A stretch of DNA of 64,000 nt from Woeseiaceae bacterium (GTDB taxonomy: Bacteria; Pseudomonadota; Gammaproteobacteria; Steroidobacterales; Woeseiaceae). Below the pieces are notes generated by a model that saw only the letters and a list, made by a program, of their open reading frames with translations, made no database searches and was not told the origin of the DNA. Positions within the stretch are counted from its first letter, which is position 1; the number at the start of each line of letters is the position of its first letter. Shown one piece after another: positions 17,222 through 26,720 of the stretch. Location: positions 1 to 64,000 of the forward strand of contig JASJBG010000001.1 of assembly GCA_030066625.1 (NCBI GenBank), in the 5' to 3' direction. A program made the translations under genes and the position numbers.

Positions 17222-18337
17222 CTAGCGACGGACTACGTTATCCCAATCGACATCGTGGGCGATGGCGTAGTCTCGTAGCTGCGTCATGAAGCGTTTCTTT
17301 TCCGGCTCCGGAAGCCAGATCGACCGGAAGGCGTTCCACATGAGCCGGGTCATGTCCGCATCCGAGTACCCGCTGGCATCCTGGAACATGACCAGCATGT
17401 TGGTCAGGTAGCCGGTTTCGAATTCTTCCGGGTCGTCCGTATTCAATGAGACGCAGACGCCAGCGTTGTCCAGGGTCACGATCCTGTCGACATCCTGCAG
17501 CGCGGGGTCCGTGGTCCGCTTGACCGGGCTGCCGGTGAGGCACATGTCGCGCCGAACGAGCTCGGCCATCAGTTCAGGATCATCGCTGGCGTTCAGTCCG
17601 TGGTCGATCCGGTCCATGCCGATGATTTCGAGCGACTGTCGAATGTGCTTCAGTGAGTCCCGCACGTCGACATCGTGGTGCCCGGTCAGGAAGTAGCCTT
17701 CCTCTCTTGCCCGCGCATAGACCTCTGCGAACTTCACCGGCGGGTTACCGTACTCGGGTCCCGAATCCATGCCGAGCCCGATGATCCGGTCGCGAAACGG
17801 ATAGGCCTGGTCGAGCATCTCGAACGCGCTCTCGACACTGCGTTCCCGGTTGATGCACATGATCAGGTTGATCGTGACACCGAACGCTTCCTCCGCGTCC
17901 CGACGGGCCGCGTCGATCCCTTCGAAGAGCTCCTCAAAGGAGATACCCCGGGACGTGTGGGCCTGGGGATCGAAAAACAGGTCCGCGTAGACGATGTTGT
18001 TGTCGTGCAGGTTCCTGGCGAGGCTGAACGTGGCGTCGTAGAAGTCCTGCCGGTTCTGCATGACGTTCTGCAGCTTCATGTGATGCTCGAGGAAGCCCAT
18101 GAGCCCCGGCGGGCGGTTTGCCAGCGATTCCTCGATTTCCTCTACCGTCGTGAAGTATCCAAGCTCGTTCCGATTCGTGATCTCGACGACCGTATCGGCA
18201 TCGATCGATCCTTCGAGGTGCAGATGCAACTCGACCTTGGGCATGCCGGACAGATACGCATCGCTGCCGACATCGCTCGCATCGGCGACGCAAGTGACCA
18301 GAAGCGCCAATGGCAGCCAGGAGGTTCCGTTTCGCAT
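17222..18337 (-). CDS. Exported adenosine deaminase family protein
   Basis: A 371-residue amidohydrolase of the adenosine/adenine deaminase group. Metal ligands are H38 and H40 in VELHLHLEGS, histidine in TGHHDVD, and the aspartates in SLNTDDPE; DRIDHGLN carries the catalytic histidine. The protein begins with a signal-peptide-like segment (SWLPLALLVTCVADA), which cytosolic adenosine deaminases lack, so a periplasmic or secreted purine-salvage role is inferred. I place the start at the ATG complementary to 18335-18337; the frame is open further but that part overlaps the divergent gene. It converges with flotillin, 12 bases apart. Confidence 0.85.
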   Translation of the reverse strand: MRNGTSWLPLALLVTCVADASDVGSDAYLSGMPKVELHLHLEGSIDADTVVEITNRNELGYFTTVEEIEESLANRPPGLMGFLEHHMKLQNVMQNRQDFYDATFSLARNLHDNNIVYADLFFDPQAHTSRGISFEELFEGIDAARRDAEEAFGVTINLIMCINRERSVESAFEMLDQAYPFRDRIIGLGMDSGPEYGNPPVKFAEVYARAREEGYFLTGHHDVDVRDSLKHIRQSLEIIGMDRIDHGLNASDDPELMAELVRRDMCLTGSPVKRTTDPALQDVDRIVTLDNAGVCVSLNTDDPEEFETGYLTNMLVMFQDASGYSDADMTRLMWNAFRSIWLPEPEKKRFMTQLRDYAIAHDVDWDNVVRR

Positions 18338-18460
18338 GCTCACTATCCTAGCAGTTTCAGGCCACCTTCCCGGGGCCGCAATGATGCCGAACCGCGTTAC
18401 CCGTTTCGCAATCTTTCTCCTACAATCGAGTCTGACTCCCGGATTCCGCAAGGTCACACC

Positions 18461-20317
18461 ATGAACAGAACAGGCTGGGTGCTGTTCGTTTCGATCGCGC
18501 TGCTCTTCGGCGCCGTTCATGACGCTTTCGCCGGGCCGCCCGGGGGCAAGGGCCTCGCGGGTCGCGAATGTACGCGGTACGAACAGGTTGAGGTCCCGCG
18601 ACAGTACTGCGCGCATGAAGCGCCGAAGACCTGCTACATCGACGAGCGCGGCGCCCGATGTGTATTTGGCGGCTACTGCGTTGGTTACGCGACGCGGATG
18701 ATTGCTGTGAAGCAATGCGCGGACTTCGTCTGTAAAGAGGGCTACGTATTCGCAGAACTCGGCTGCTACACGCAGGCGCAACTGAAGGCACGCGAGCAGT
18801 GGCGGGTACAGCGCGCGGTGAAGATCGCGGCACGCGAGAACGGCCTGTCGCGCCGGGACCCTGAGGCAATGACGGCGGCGAGCTTTGCATTCAGCATCGG
18901 CCTTTTTGGTTTGCCGAAGGACTACCAACTCGCCTTCGATTTCGCCAAGCAGGCGTGTGACGCCGGCTCCGGGAATGGCTGCGGGGCGATGGCCCACTAC
19001 TTCGACAGCCTTGCTGATGAAATTGTGATGGTTGCACCCGATGAGCAGGCGTCCGTCGACGCTGGCCGCGCGCTGGCGCTTCGAGAGAGAGGCTGTGAGC
19101 TTGGCGGGGAGCGGGCCTGCTACGCGCTGGCGCTGTCATACATGCCAAAAGTGGATAACGCAGACGGAGCTGCTCGACAGGAGGCAATACGTGGTGCGCA
19201 GGAGGCTTTTGGCAAAGCCTGCGATCTCGGGCACGGCACAGGCTGTGAACAGCTCGCATCGCTCTACCTTCGGGGTCTCGTTGCGTCGCAGGCACCGTAT
19301 GCGGATGCACTACGTCTCTATGACGGGGTGTGTCTCAATGCCCGGGACTCCGACTTTACCGTTGCCTCCAACTGCAAGTCCGCCGCGGTGCTGTACTACA
19401 ACGGCGCCGGCGATGTGGAAGTGAACCGAGACACGGCACTTGAAAGAGTGAGACGGGCACGAAAAGTTGACGAGCGTCACTTCGGAGCAGACCTCGTCCT
19501 GACATGTATCGAAGCTGGCGGTCCGGCCTGCGGCGTGTCCGACAGTGAATGGTTTGACACAGTCGACCCGGATCTCGACATGTATGCCGCGTCGGTCGAT
19601 GAATTGATTGAGGCGTCCAAGTTCCTCGACTTCAAGCCGGGCGCAACGCCCGATGAGAAACGCCTGTCCGAGGAGTACAACTCGCGCGCGTGCGAGCTCG
19701 GCAGCGATGTCGGCTGCCGGCGCAAGGCCGAGAACCTGTGGTACGGCCGCATTCGCTATTCGGACCTCGCCGATGATGACGTCGAGGGCCGACAGGCAGA
19801 AGGGCTGGCGCTCTTCGAGGACGCGTGTGCGATGGGCAATCGGTACGCCTGTCGTTCCGCGGCTGCGATTCACCTGTTCGCCAACCCCGTCCAGAAGGTC
19901 GTGCTGACGACCATCGATCCGGGCGAGCCAAAACCGTTGGTCGAAGAGGCTGACCTGGCCCGTGGCGCCGAATACTACGCCCGGTCCTGCGAGCTCGGCC
20001 ACCCGAGCAGCTGTGAGTCGATGGGGCACCTGCATCGCGCCGGGTACAGCGCAGAACTCACTAGCGAACGGTCGGCGCTCGCGTACTTCCTGAAAGGCTG
20101 CGACCTCGAGGAGAGCCTGTCCGTTACGTCGTGCATTTACGCCGCCTCAATGCTGAACGACGGCTCGGAGAACATCGAGCAGGATACAGACTCGGCCAAA
20201 CAGCTCGTGCTGCGCGCCAAACGGCTCGAGTCCGACCCCAGGATTTTCACAGCGGACAGCGCCCTGTGGATATCCCGCACCGGTATTTGCATTCTCGATG
20301 GGAACACCGGCTGCTGA
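18461..20317 (+). CDS. Exported Sel1-repeat (cysteine-rich TPR) protein
   Basis: A 618-residue protein with a signal peptide (VLFVSIALLFGAVHDAFA). A cysteine-rich N-terminal domain (about residues 30-100) is followed by many Sel1-like repeats; repeated signatures are ACDAGSGNGCGAMA, GCELGGERACYALA, ACDLGHGTGCEQLA and SCELGHPSSCESMG, each with two cysteines that probably form a disulfide inside the repeat, as in Helicobacter Hcp proteins. Such proteins mediate protein-protein contacts in the periplasm or outside the cell. The ATG at 18461 is preceded by AAGG. No enzyme domain is seen. It is divergent from the adenosine deaminase. Confidence 0.85.
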   Translation: MNRTGWVLFVSIALLFGAVHDAFAGPPGGKGLAGRECTRYEQVEVPRQYCAHEAPKTCYIDERGARCVFGGYCVGYATRMIAVKQCADFVCKEGYVFAELGCYTQAQLKAREQWRVQRAVKIAARENGLSRRDPEAMTAASFAFSIGLFGLPKDYQLAFDFAKQACDAGSGNGCGAMAHYFDSLADEIVMVAPDEQASVDAGRALALRERGCELGGERACYALALSYMPKVDNADGAARQEAIRGAQEAFGKACDLGHGTGCEQLASLYLRGLVASQAPYADALRLYDGVCLNARDSDFTVASNCKSAAVLYYNGAGDVEVNRDTALERVRRARKVDERHFGADLVLTCIEAGGPACGVSDSEWFDTVDPDLDMYAASVDELIEASKFLDFKPGATPDEKRLSEEYNSRACELGSDVGCRRKAENLWYGRIRYSDLADDDVEGRQAEGLALFEDACAMGNRYACRSAAAIHLFANPVQKVVLTTIDPGEPKPLVEEADLARGAEYYARSCELGHPSSCESMGHLHRAGYSAELTSERSALAYFLKGCDLEESLSVTSCIYAASMLNDGSENIEQDTDSAKQLVLRAKRLESDPRIFTADSALWISRTGICILDGNTGC

Positions 20318-20333
20318 AGCGCCAGCGGCCCGC

Positions 20334-20352
20334 TGCCCGGGATAGCCGGGCA
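20334..20352. terminator. Hairpin after the Sel1-repeat gene
   Basis: TGCCCGG at 20334-20340 pairs with CCGGGCA at 20346-20352 around a five-base loop, 17 bases after the stop. No T run follows, so it is only a possible terminator. Confidence 0.35.
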
Positions 20353-20441
20353 TGCTCGTTCTGTGACGGGAGCGATTGACCCGCAAGGCCTGGACGACGG
20401 ATGCTCGCAACCAACGTCTCTGGAAGAGCCAGTCTCGTCTC

Positions 20442-22259
20442 ATGAAACGCAAGCTCTTGATTGCCGTTCTCGTTCTGCTGCTCGCCCCCTTTGCGTATTT
20501 CGGCGCCACGCGGCTCATCGCCGAGTATCGATATGCCGATGCCGCCGCCGTATGCGCTCTATCGCCATCGTCGGAGTGCGTAGCGGAGCTTGCCATCCTG
20601 CGGCTGCCGAAGGTACTTCGCTGGGACGACTTCAGCATGGCCGGGCTTCGCGAGCTGGGCTACGACGCGATCGTCGACGAACGGCTGCGCGAGAGGGACA
20701 AAAGAGACTCGAGGACGGGCGAGTTCTGGAGAGATGTCGAACCGGTTTACGCGCTGCTGCGCGACGACATCGACACATTCAACGCGCTGCCGGCCCAGGA
20801 GCCGATCACGCTTTATCTCGTCGCCAATCGTCTGCAACGCGACTACCCTGATATGGCCGAGAACATGAGCCGGCTCGAGGACACGGAACTTGTCGTGCTG
20901 GCGCGGCGGGTTTCGGAGTACGAGGCACCGCAGCACGTCGCGCTAATACGGCGTTGGCGCGAAACGCTCGAGGCAGAAGACGCACCGTGCCGGCAATGGC
21001 AGTTGCTGATTGCGCGCGCCCAGGCGTTCGGGCACGTCGAGACCGCCCGCGACATTTTGATTCAGGCGCTACCGCGTTGCACAGCATCGAATCTCCGCTT
21101 TATCAAGACCATGTGGCGAGTTGCCGGCACCGAGGCAACGCTCGCGGAGATCGGCGAACTCGACCTGCCCGAGGAGCGGCTCAAGGTGGCTGTCTACCTC
21201 GCAGAGCAAGCCGTGACGTCCAGTCTCCTTTCTGATGCACAGGCGTTTCAAGCGATGGTGGCTGCCTCGGTACCGGCCGTGGATGCGACGGCGTTGGAGC
21301 CCTACATCGAGCGGATCGCCCGGGTATTGATCGCGCTCGACAACATCGAAGCGGCTCGCCCCTACGTGCTTGCCTTTGCCGACCAGCTGCTCGCGCGAGA
21401 ACCGCACCCGCATCAGTCGTTCATGCCACTCTCCAAGCTGCCAGAGCCGCCGAGGGCCGAGCTGCTGGCGTCCGTGGGCGCCACGGAGCGAGCCATCAGC
21501 ATGACCGGCGAAATGCTGGAGCGCATGCCCGAGCCCCGGCAGTACAGGAAGAACTCCGACTGGACCGGCCAGGATGACGCGCCACCCTACATTTCGGCTT
21601 CAAGAATGTACGAGGCAGCGGGAGCGGTTGACCAGGCGCTCGCGGCCGCGGATGAGGCGATCGTCAGGTCGCCGCCGCCGGGGCTGAGCCACCATCCACT
21701 GGTCTGGGGAGTGCCCAAGTACTCGGTGCGGAACTACAACACCGCCGTGGCCAATGCCGTCGCGCTGCGCTGCCGGCTCGGGCAGGTGGATGCGGCGATC
21801 GCGTTGACCGGCGAGGTCGAGGACATTGCCTACCGTGCCCGTGAAGACTGTGTTGTCGCGCTGCGCCGGGAAAACCCGGGCATGTCGGCGTCGGCCGTCA
21901 CCGATGCCCTGGGCCTGTATTCGCCTCGCGAACTCGAGCTTAACCACACCAAATCGTTAGTGGAGGCCGGCCGCTACGAGGAAGCGAGCAGGCATATTCG
22001 AGCGGGGCTCACGTCGCCGCCCGTTCGACCGCCGAATTCTCTCGCCTACTCAAACCAGCCGAAGTCGCTGGTTCGCCGCAACCTCCTGTACCTTCGACTC
22101 GCCATCATGATTCGCGATGACGACCTGGTTTCCGACGTTGCGGTGCAGATCCTCGACGACTCGGTGAACTCGCGAGAAAAGGACGCGTGGGTGGTCCTCG
22201 TCGAGGTCGCGTTGATCATGCGCAAGTGGTCTGAAATGCACCAAGGCCGTTCTGGCTGA
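20442..22259 (+). CDS. Membrane-anchored hypothetical protein, helical repeat type
   Basis: A 605-residue protein with an N-terminal signal anchor (KLLIAVLVLLLAPFAYFGATRL) and a long, mostly helical extracytoplasmic part rich in Ala, Leu, Glu and Arg. Stretches such as MYEAAGAVDQALAAADEAI and SLVEAGRYEEASRHIRAGL look like degenerate tetratricopeptide helices. I do not recognise a family. The ATG at 20442 is preferred because the in-frame TTG at 20376 adds only unlikely residues. It follows the Sel1-repeat gene in the same direction, with a hairpin between them. Confidence 0.7.
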   Translation: MKRKLLIAVLVLLLAPFAYFGATRLIAEYRYADAAAVCALSPSSECVAELAILRLPKVLRWDDFSMAGLRELGYDAIVDERLRERDKRDSRTGEFWRDVEPVYALLRDDIDTFNALPAQEPITLYLVANRLQRDYPDMAENMSRLEDTELVVLARRVSEYEAPQHVALIRRWRETLEAEDAPCRQWQLLIARAQAFGHVETARDILIQALPRCTASNLRFIKTMWRVAGTEATLAEIGELDLPEERLKVAVYLAEQAVTSSLLSDAQAFQAMVAASVPAVDATALEPYIERIARVLIALDNIEAARPYVLAFADQLLAREPHPHQSFMPLSKLPEPPRAELLASVGATERAISMTGEMLERMPEPRQYRKNSDWTGQDDAPPYISASRMYEAAGAVDQALAAADEAIVRSPPPGLSHHPLVWGVPKYSVRNYNTAVANAVALRCRLGQVDAAIALTGEVEDIAYRAREDCVVALRRENPGMSASAVTDALGLYSPRELELNHTKSLVEAGRYEEASRHIRAGLTSPPVRPPNSLAYSNQPKSLVRRNLLYLRLAIMIRDDDLVSDVAVQILDDSVNSREKDAWVVLVEVALIMRKWSEMHQGRSG

Positions 22260-22369
22260 CAGAATCCCTGGGCCCGCGGGCCGACGGCTACCCGAATATG
22301 GTCTGGGCATGGCGTGTGAGCTGTGCGAGGATTTCCCGTTCGTAGAAATCTCAGATCGCGGGGAATTGC

Positions 22370-24811
22370 ATGAACTTCAAGCAGCTTAGACATCCGTTCA
22401 AGCGTATGACGGCAGCCGTCACGCTGTCAGTGCTTTTCATGGGCATCAGCATCGCCGACAGCGATGTGCCCATCGTCCAGCCGGGCGCCCCGGGCGAAGC
22501 CAATCGACAGCTCAGCGCGGAAGAGGCTGTCGACATTGCGCGCACCAGCCATTCGCCCGCCGACACCAAGTTCATGCAGGACATGATTCCGCACCACAAC
22601 CAGGCCGTGCAGATGTCGGCACTGGTTGCGGAGCGCACCAACCGGAAAGCGATCATCGACGTGGCCGGCCGCATCGATGCCTCGCAGGCGGACGAGATCG
22701 AGTTCATGCAGCGCTGGCTGCGCGAGCGCGGCGAGGAAGTGTCGGATCCCACCGCCCACCATGCGATGCACACCGACCACAAGATGGCGGGCATGGCGAG
22801 CCCCGAGCAAATGGCGGAGCTGGCAACGCTTTCGGGCACGGACTTCGATCGCCTGTTCCTGCAGCTGATGATCCCGCACCACGAGGGCGCGATCACGATG
22901 GTCGAAGAGCTGCTCGAGCAGCCCGGTGCCGCGTACGACCCGATTCTTTACGAATTCACGTCGGATATCGTCAACGACCAGGCCGCAGAGATCGAACGCA
23001 TGAACGAGCTGCTCGGTTCACTGTCGAACGATCCGCGCGCATCGCTGTCCCCGGGTTTCGAAGATGCGGGCGAGGCGATTCTGAACATGAAGCTGTTGTC
23101 GGCGATGCGCAAGCCCGCCGGCTTCTTCGATCCCGCCAACCCGATCGAAGCGCCCGCGGAATCCGCCTCGGAGGATGAAGAAGACGAGGAAGCGAAGACC
23201 GCACCGAAGGTGCCGGTCAACGGTGAACGGCCTCGGTCGCCGATGCTGAGCTTCGCCAACACCGACATGGCTTTTGCCGGCGACGTGCTGGTTGCCGGCA
23301 ACTACCACGGCTTTAACGTTTATCAATTGCAGGACGATGGCGTGCCGGAGCTGATGGCCTCGATCGTCTGCCCGGGTGGCCAGGGCGACGTTTCGATCGT
23401 CGGCGACCTGCTGATCATGTCGGTGCAGGAAACCCGCAGCCGACTGGATTGCGGCCTCGAGGGCGTGCCGGAGGACGTGAGCCCAGAGCGCTTCCGCGGC
23501 ATCCGCATTTTCGATATCAGCGACCTGACCAATCCGAAGCAGGTCGGCATGGTGCAGACCTGTCGCGGCTCGCACACGCACTCGGTCGTGAGCGGACCCG
23601 GCAAGGACGGCAAGATCATTGTCTACAACTCGGGCACCTCGAGCATTCGCGAACAGGAAGAAATGGAATCCTGTTTCGACGACCTGCCCGGCGACGAGCG
23701 CACGGCGCTGTTCCGTATCGATGTCATCGAGATTCCCGTGGACGATCCGGCGAGTTCGCGCATCGTCGATTCGCCGGCCGTGTTTGCCGATCCCGAGACC
23801 GGCGCGCTTGCCGGTCTCTGGCGCGGTGGCGATCACGGCGACGAGACCCAGGAATCCCGGCAGACCGACCAGTGCCACGACATCACCGTGTTCCCGGACG
23901 CGAACATGGCCGCGGGTGCGTGTTCGGGTAACGGCATCATCTTCGACATCTCCGATCCGCGTAAGCCGATGCGCATCGACTCCGTCGTCGACGAGGGTTT
24001 CGCCTACTGGCATTCGGCAACCTTCAACAACGACGGCACCAAGGTGCTGTTCACCGACGAATGGGGCGGCGGCTCATTCCCGCGCTGCCGGTCCTACGAT
24101 CCGCTGACCTGGGGTGCCGACGCGATCTATGACATCGTCGACGGCAAGCTCGAGTTCCGCAGCTACTTCAAGATGCCGGCGCCGCAGCTCGACGTCGAAA
24201 ACTGCGTGGCGCACAACGGCTCCATCGTGCCGGTGCCCGGACGGGATATTTTCGTCCAGGCCTGGTACCAGGGTGGCATTTCCATCCTCGATTTCACCGA
24301 TTCCGAGAACCCGGTCGAGATCGCCTATTTCGATCGCGGTCCGATAGATGCCGAAACGCTGGTCACCGGTGGTTACTGGTCGGTTTACTGGTACGACGGC
24401 CTGATTTACGGCACGGAAATCCTGCGCGGCCTCGATGTCTTCGAGCTGATCCCGAGCGAGCACCTGACGGCCAACGAGATCGCGGCGGCAAGGCTCGCCG
24501 ACCAGGGCGAAGTCTTCAATCCGCAGCAGCAGTTCCAGGTGAGCTGGCCGGCTGAGCCCGCAGTGGCCCTGGCCTACGTCGATCAGCTGTTGCGCGACGG
24601 CGTTTTGTCGACCGAGTCCGCCGCCGGCCTGGGTGCTCTTCTGGAGCGCGCCGGCCCGGCACTTGCCAGCGGCTCGAACGACAAGGGTCTCGCGCGCGAG
24701 ATCCGCCGTATGGCGCGCTCCATGCCGGCGTCGGAGGCTAGCGGGAGAGCGGCGGCGCGCAAATCTGCCCTGGAGGACACGCTGAAGGCTATCGCTGCTC
24801 GGCTGACCTGA
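22370..24811 (+). CDS. DUF305 domain fused to LVIVD-type beta-propeller, exported
   Basis: An 813-residue protein with an N-terminal signal segment. Residues about 60-215 form a DUF305 domain with both diagnostic histidine pairs, FMQDMIPHHNQA (75-76) and LQLMIPHHEGA (170-171); this ferritin-like family is linked to metal, often copper, handling. An acidic linker follows at about 262-272 (ASEDEEDEEA). From about residue 285 to 720 it has LVIVD-like propeller blades, for example GIRIFDISDLTNPKQVG, NGIIFDISDPRKPMRI and ISILDFTDSENPVEIA. A helical tail ends the protein. GGGGAATT precedes the ATG. The fusion suggests a periplasmic or surface metal-related binding protein; the ligand is unknown. 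Confidence 0.85.
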   Translation: MNFKQLRHPFKRMTAAVTLSVLFMGISIADSDVPIVQPGAPGEANRQLSAEEAVDIARTSHSPADTKFMQDMIPHHNQAVQMSALVAERTNRKAIIDVAGRIDASQADEIEFMQRWLRERGEEVSDPTAHHAMHTDHKMAGMASPEQMAELATLSGTDFDRLFLQLMIPHHEGAITMVEELLEQPGAAYDPILYEFTSDIVNDQAAEIERMNELLGSLSNDPRASLSPGFEDAGEAILNMKLLSAMRKPAGFFDPANPIEAPAESASEDEEDEEAKTAPKVPVNGERPRSPMLSFANTDMAFAGDVLVAGNYHGFNVYQLQDDGVPELMASIVCPGGQGDVSIVGDLLIMSVQETRSRLDCGLEGVPEDVSPERFRGIRIFDISDLTNPKQVGMVQTCRGSHTHSVVSGPGKDGKIIVYNSGTSSIREQEEMESCFDDLPGDERTALFRIDVIEIPVDDPASSRIVDSPAVFADPETGALAGLWRGGDHGDETQESRQTDQCHDITVFPDANMAAGACSGNGIIFDISDPRKPMRIDSVVDEGFAYWHSATFNNDGTKVLFTDEWGGGSFPRCRSYDPLTWGADAIYDIVDGKLEFRSYFKMPAPQLDVENCVAHNGSIVPVPGRDIFVQAWYQGGISILDFTDSENPVEIAYFDRGPIDAETLVTGGYWSVYWYDGLIYGTEILRGLDVFELIPSEHLTANEIAAARLADQGEVFNPQQQFQVSWPAEPAVALAYVDQLLRDGVLSTESAAGLGALLERAGPALASGSNDKGLAREIRRMARSMPASEASGRAAARKSALEDTLKAIAARLT

Positions 24812-24818
24812 CACCCGA

Positions 24819-25772
24819 ATGAACCTGCGCAAGCGAACCGCGGAGCTTCTGGAACAGGGCGTTTACGACGACAGGCCCAGTCGTCTGCTCAACCTGTTCC
24901 TGATCCTGCTGATCACGCTGAACGTCGTCGCGATCATCCTGGAGTCCGTTAACTCAATCTACGCGCGGTTCGGGCAAGTCTTTCGGCTCTTCGAAGTATT
25001 CTCGGTCGCTGTTTTCACGGTCGAGTACCTTGCCCGCGTATGGAGCAGCATCGACCACGAGGAAATTCGCGACTCCCGGCCGATACTCGGCCGTATTCGT
25101 TACATGCTGAGCCCGATAGCGCTGGTCGATCTGATCGCTATCCTGCCGTTTTATCTCAGCCTCTACGTCTCCATCGATCTCCGCTTCCTGCGCGGTCTGC
25201 GGCTGCTCAGGTTATTCAAGTTGACGCGGTACTCCCCGGCGCTGGGTGCGCTGCTAGACGTCATTCAAGATGAGTCCGAGGCCCTGGTTGCGGCGTTCGT
25301 CATACTGCTGATCATGCTCGTGATGTCGGCTGCCGGTATTTACCTGCTCGAGAATGAGCTGCAACCCGACGTATTCGGCAGCATTCCGGCTTCGATGTGG
25401 TGGGCGATTGTGACGTTGACGACCCTCGGTTACGGTGACGTCGTGCCGATAACGATCGGTGGCAAGATGTTCGGCGGTCTTATCGGGCTGATCGGTATCG
25501 GCATGATCGCACTACCAGCGGCCATTATGGCGTCCGGCTTCGCCAAGAATGTGCACCGCCGGCGCGCCAAGTATGACGAGTACGTTCGGATGTATCTCAA
25601 AGACGGAATAATCGATGACTCCGAACGAGACAAGCTCGATGAGCTGCAGAGGGAGCTGGGGCTCAGGAGCGACGAAGCCCTCCTTCTCATGCAGAGCATC
25701 AAGAAAGAGGTCAAAGACAGCACCTCTGGATCCTGCCCGCATTGCGGCAAGCCGCTGAATGAAGGTGGCTAG
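24819..25772 (+). CDS. Voltage-gated potassium channel-like ion transporter
   Basis: A 317-residue six-helix channel. The S4-like helix with spaced arginines reads RFLRGLRLLRLFKLTRYS and the pore filter is TLTTLGYGD, which is potassium-selective. The cytoplasmic tail has a helical segment with acidic turns (KDGIIDDSERDKLDELQREL) and ends in SCPHCGKPL, half of a zinc ribbon that could join subunits by binding zinc. It starts 7 bases after the DUF305 fusion gene, so the two may be cotranscribed. Confidence 0.88.
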   Translation: MNLRKRTAELLEQGVYDDRPSRLLNLFLILLITLNVVAIILESVNSIYARFGQVFRLFEVFSVAVFTVEYLARVWSSIDHEEIRDSRPILGRIRYMLSPIALVDLIAILPFYLSLYVSIDLRFLRGLRLLRLFKLTRYSPALGALLDVIQDESEALVAAFVILLIMLVMSAAGIYLLENELQPDVFGSIPASMWWAIVTLTTLGYGDVVPITIGGKMFGGLIGLIGIGMIALPAAIMASGFAKNVHRRRAKYDEYVRMYLKDGIIDDSERDKLDELQRELGLRSDEALLLMQSIKKEVKDSTSGSCPHCGKPLNEGG

Positions 25773-25778
25773 AAGAGG

Positions 25779-26612
25779 CTAGGCAACCCGCTGCCTCAGC
25801 ACAATCGCCACGCCGCCGAGCGTGGCGATCGTCGCTACGAGGAGCCGCATCGTGACCGGCTCGGCCAGCAGAACGACGCCACCGATCGCCGCGATAACCG
25901 GAACGGACAGCTGTATCGTCGCTGCGTCGCTCGCGGCCAGCCCCTTCAGCGCCGCGTACCAAACGACGTAACCGAGTCCTGACGCTATCGCGCCGGACAG
26001 AATCGCGAGCGCAATGCCGGTCGCGCTCACGTCCGCGGAATCGAGGAACACGAGGCTCGTCGCGAGAACCAGCGGGACGGACAGGACGAAATTCCAGGCG
26101 GTCGCGCGGGTCGCGTCCGCCGCTTTGCGTCCGAGCAGCGAATACGTTCCCCACGCAATGCCAGCTATTGCCATGAGCACCGCGCCGAGCGGCTCGGGCG
26201 CGGTGACGCCCGGCGACACCAGGTACAGAAGGCCTGCGATGGCGAGCAACAATCCGAACCACGCGAGCGGCGGAAACCGTTCGCCGGACCTGAGCGCGAC
26301 CGTGAACATGGTTAGCTGTACCGCACCGAACAGGATCAGCGCACCCGTGCCCGTCGCGAGCGTCACGTAGGCGAATGCAAAAAAGACCATGTACACGTAC
26401 AGCGCGAGCGCGGAGCGCCAGTCCGCATCAAAACTCGGCTGGCCGCGCGTCTGCACGAGCACAATGAGGGCAAGCACGGTGGCGCCCGCGATGACGCGTA
26501 CCGTTGCGTAGCTCGCCGCATCGGTGTGGCCGTCGAGCAGCGCCAGCCGGCAGAACACGGAGTTGGCCGCGAACGCGAACATGGCGAGGGCGCTTAACAG
26601 GGCGGTCTTCAT
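25779..26612 (-). CDS. EamA/DMT family transporter
   Basis: A 277-residue membrane protein with ten predicted helices in two homologous halves, the drug/metabolite transporter layout. Recognisable are FAANSVFCRLAL at the start, GALILFGAVQLTMF at the end of the first half and LGYVVWYAALKGL with PVIAAIGGVVLLAEP in the second. Substrate is unknown; members export amino acids or metabolites. The ATG complementary to 26610-26612 gives the standard N-terminus. It converges with the channel gene, 6 bases apart. Confidence 0.85.
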   Translation of the reverse strand: MKTALLSALAMFAFAANSVFCRLALLDGHTDAASYATVRVIAGATVLALIVLVQTRGQPSFDADWRSALALYVYMVFFAFAYVTLATGTGALILFGAVQLTMFTVALRSGERFPPLAWFGLLLAIAGLLYLVSPGVTAPEPLGAVLMAIAGIAWGTYSLLGRKAADATRATAWNFVLSVPLVLATSLVFLDSADVSATGIALAILSGAIASGLGYVVWYAALKGLAASDAATIQLSVPVIAAIGGVVLLAEPVTMRLLVATIATLGGVAIVLRQRVA

Positions 26613-26720
26613 CGACCCGCAGTATACGGACTCGCCGGTTGCCACAATTGGCCATTTTTTGATCACCCGGGCCGCACGTTCGTCTGTCGAAATGAGTCTC
26701 CAGTTTCAGGGAGGAGAGCC

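Noticed and set aside
17675..18460. An N-terminal extension of the Sel1-repeat gene across the adenosine deaminase gene
   Set aside because: The extension overlaps a well-supported gene on the other strand and would place the signal peptide in the middle of the protein.
18338..18997. An N-terminal extension of the adenosine deaminase frame
   Set aside because: It is antisense to the Sel1-repeat gene and lacks conserved residues; the downstream ATG gives a proper signal-like start.
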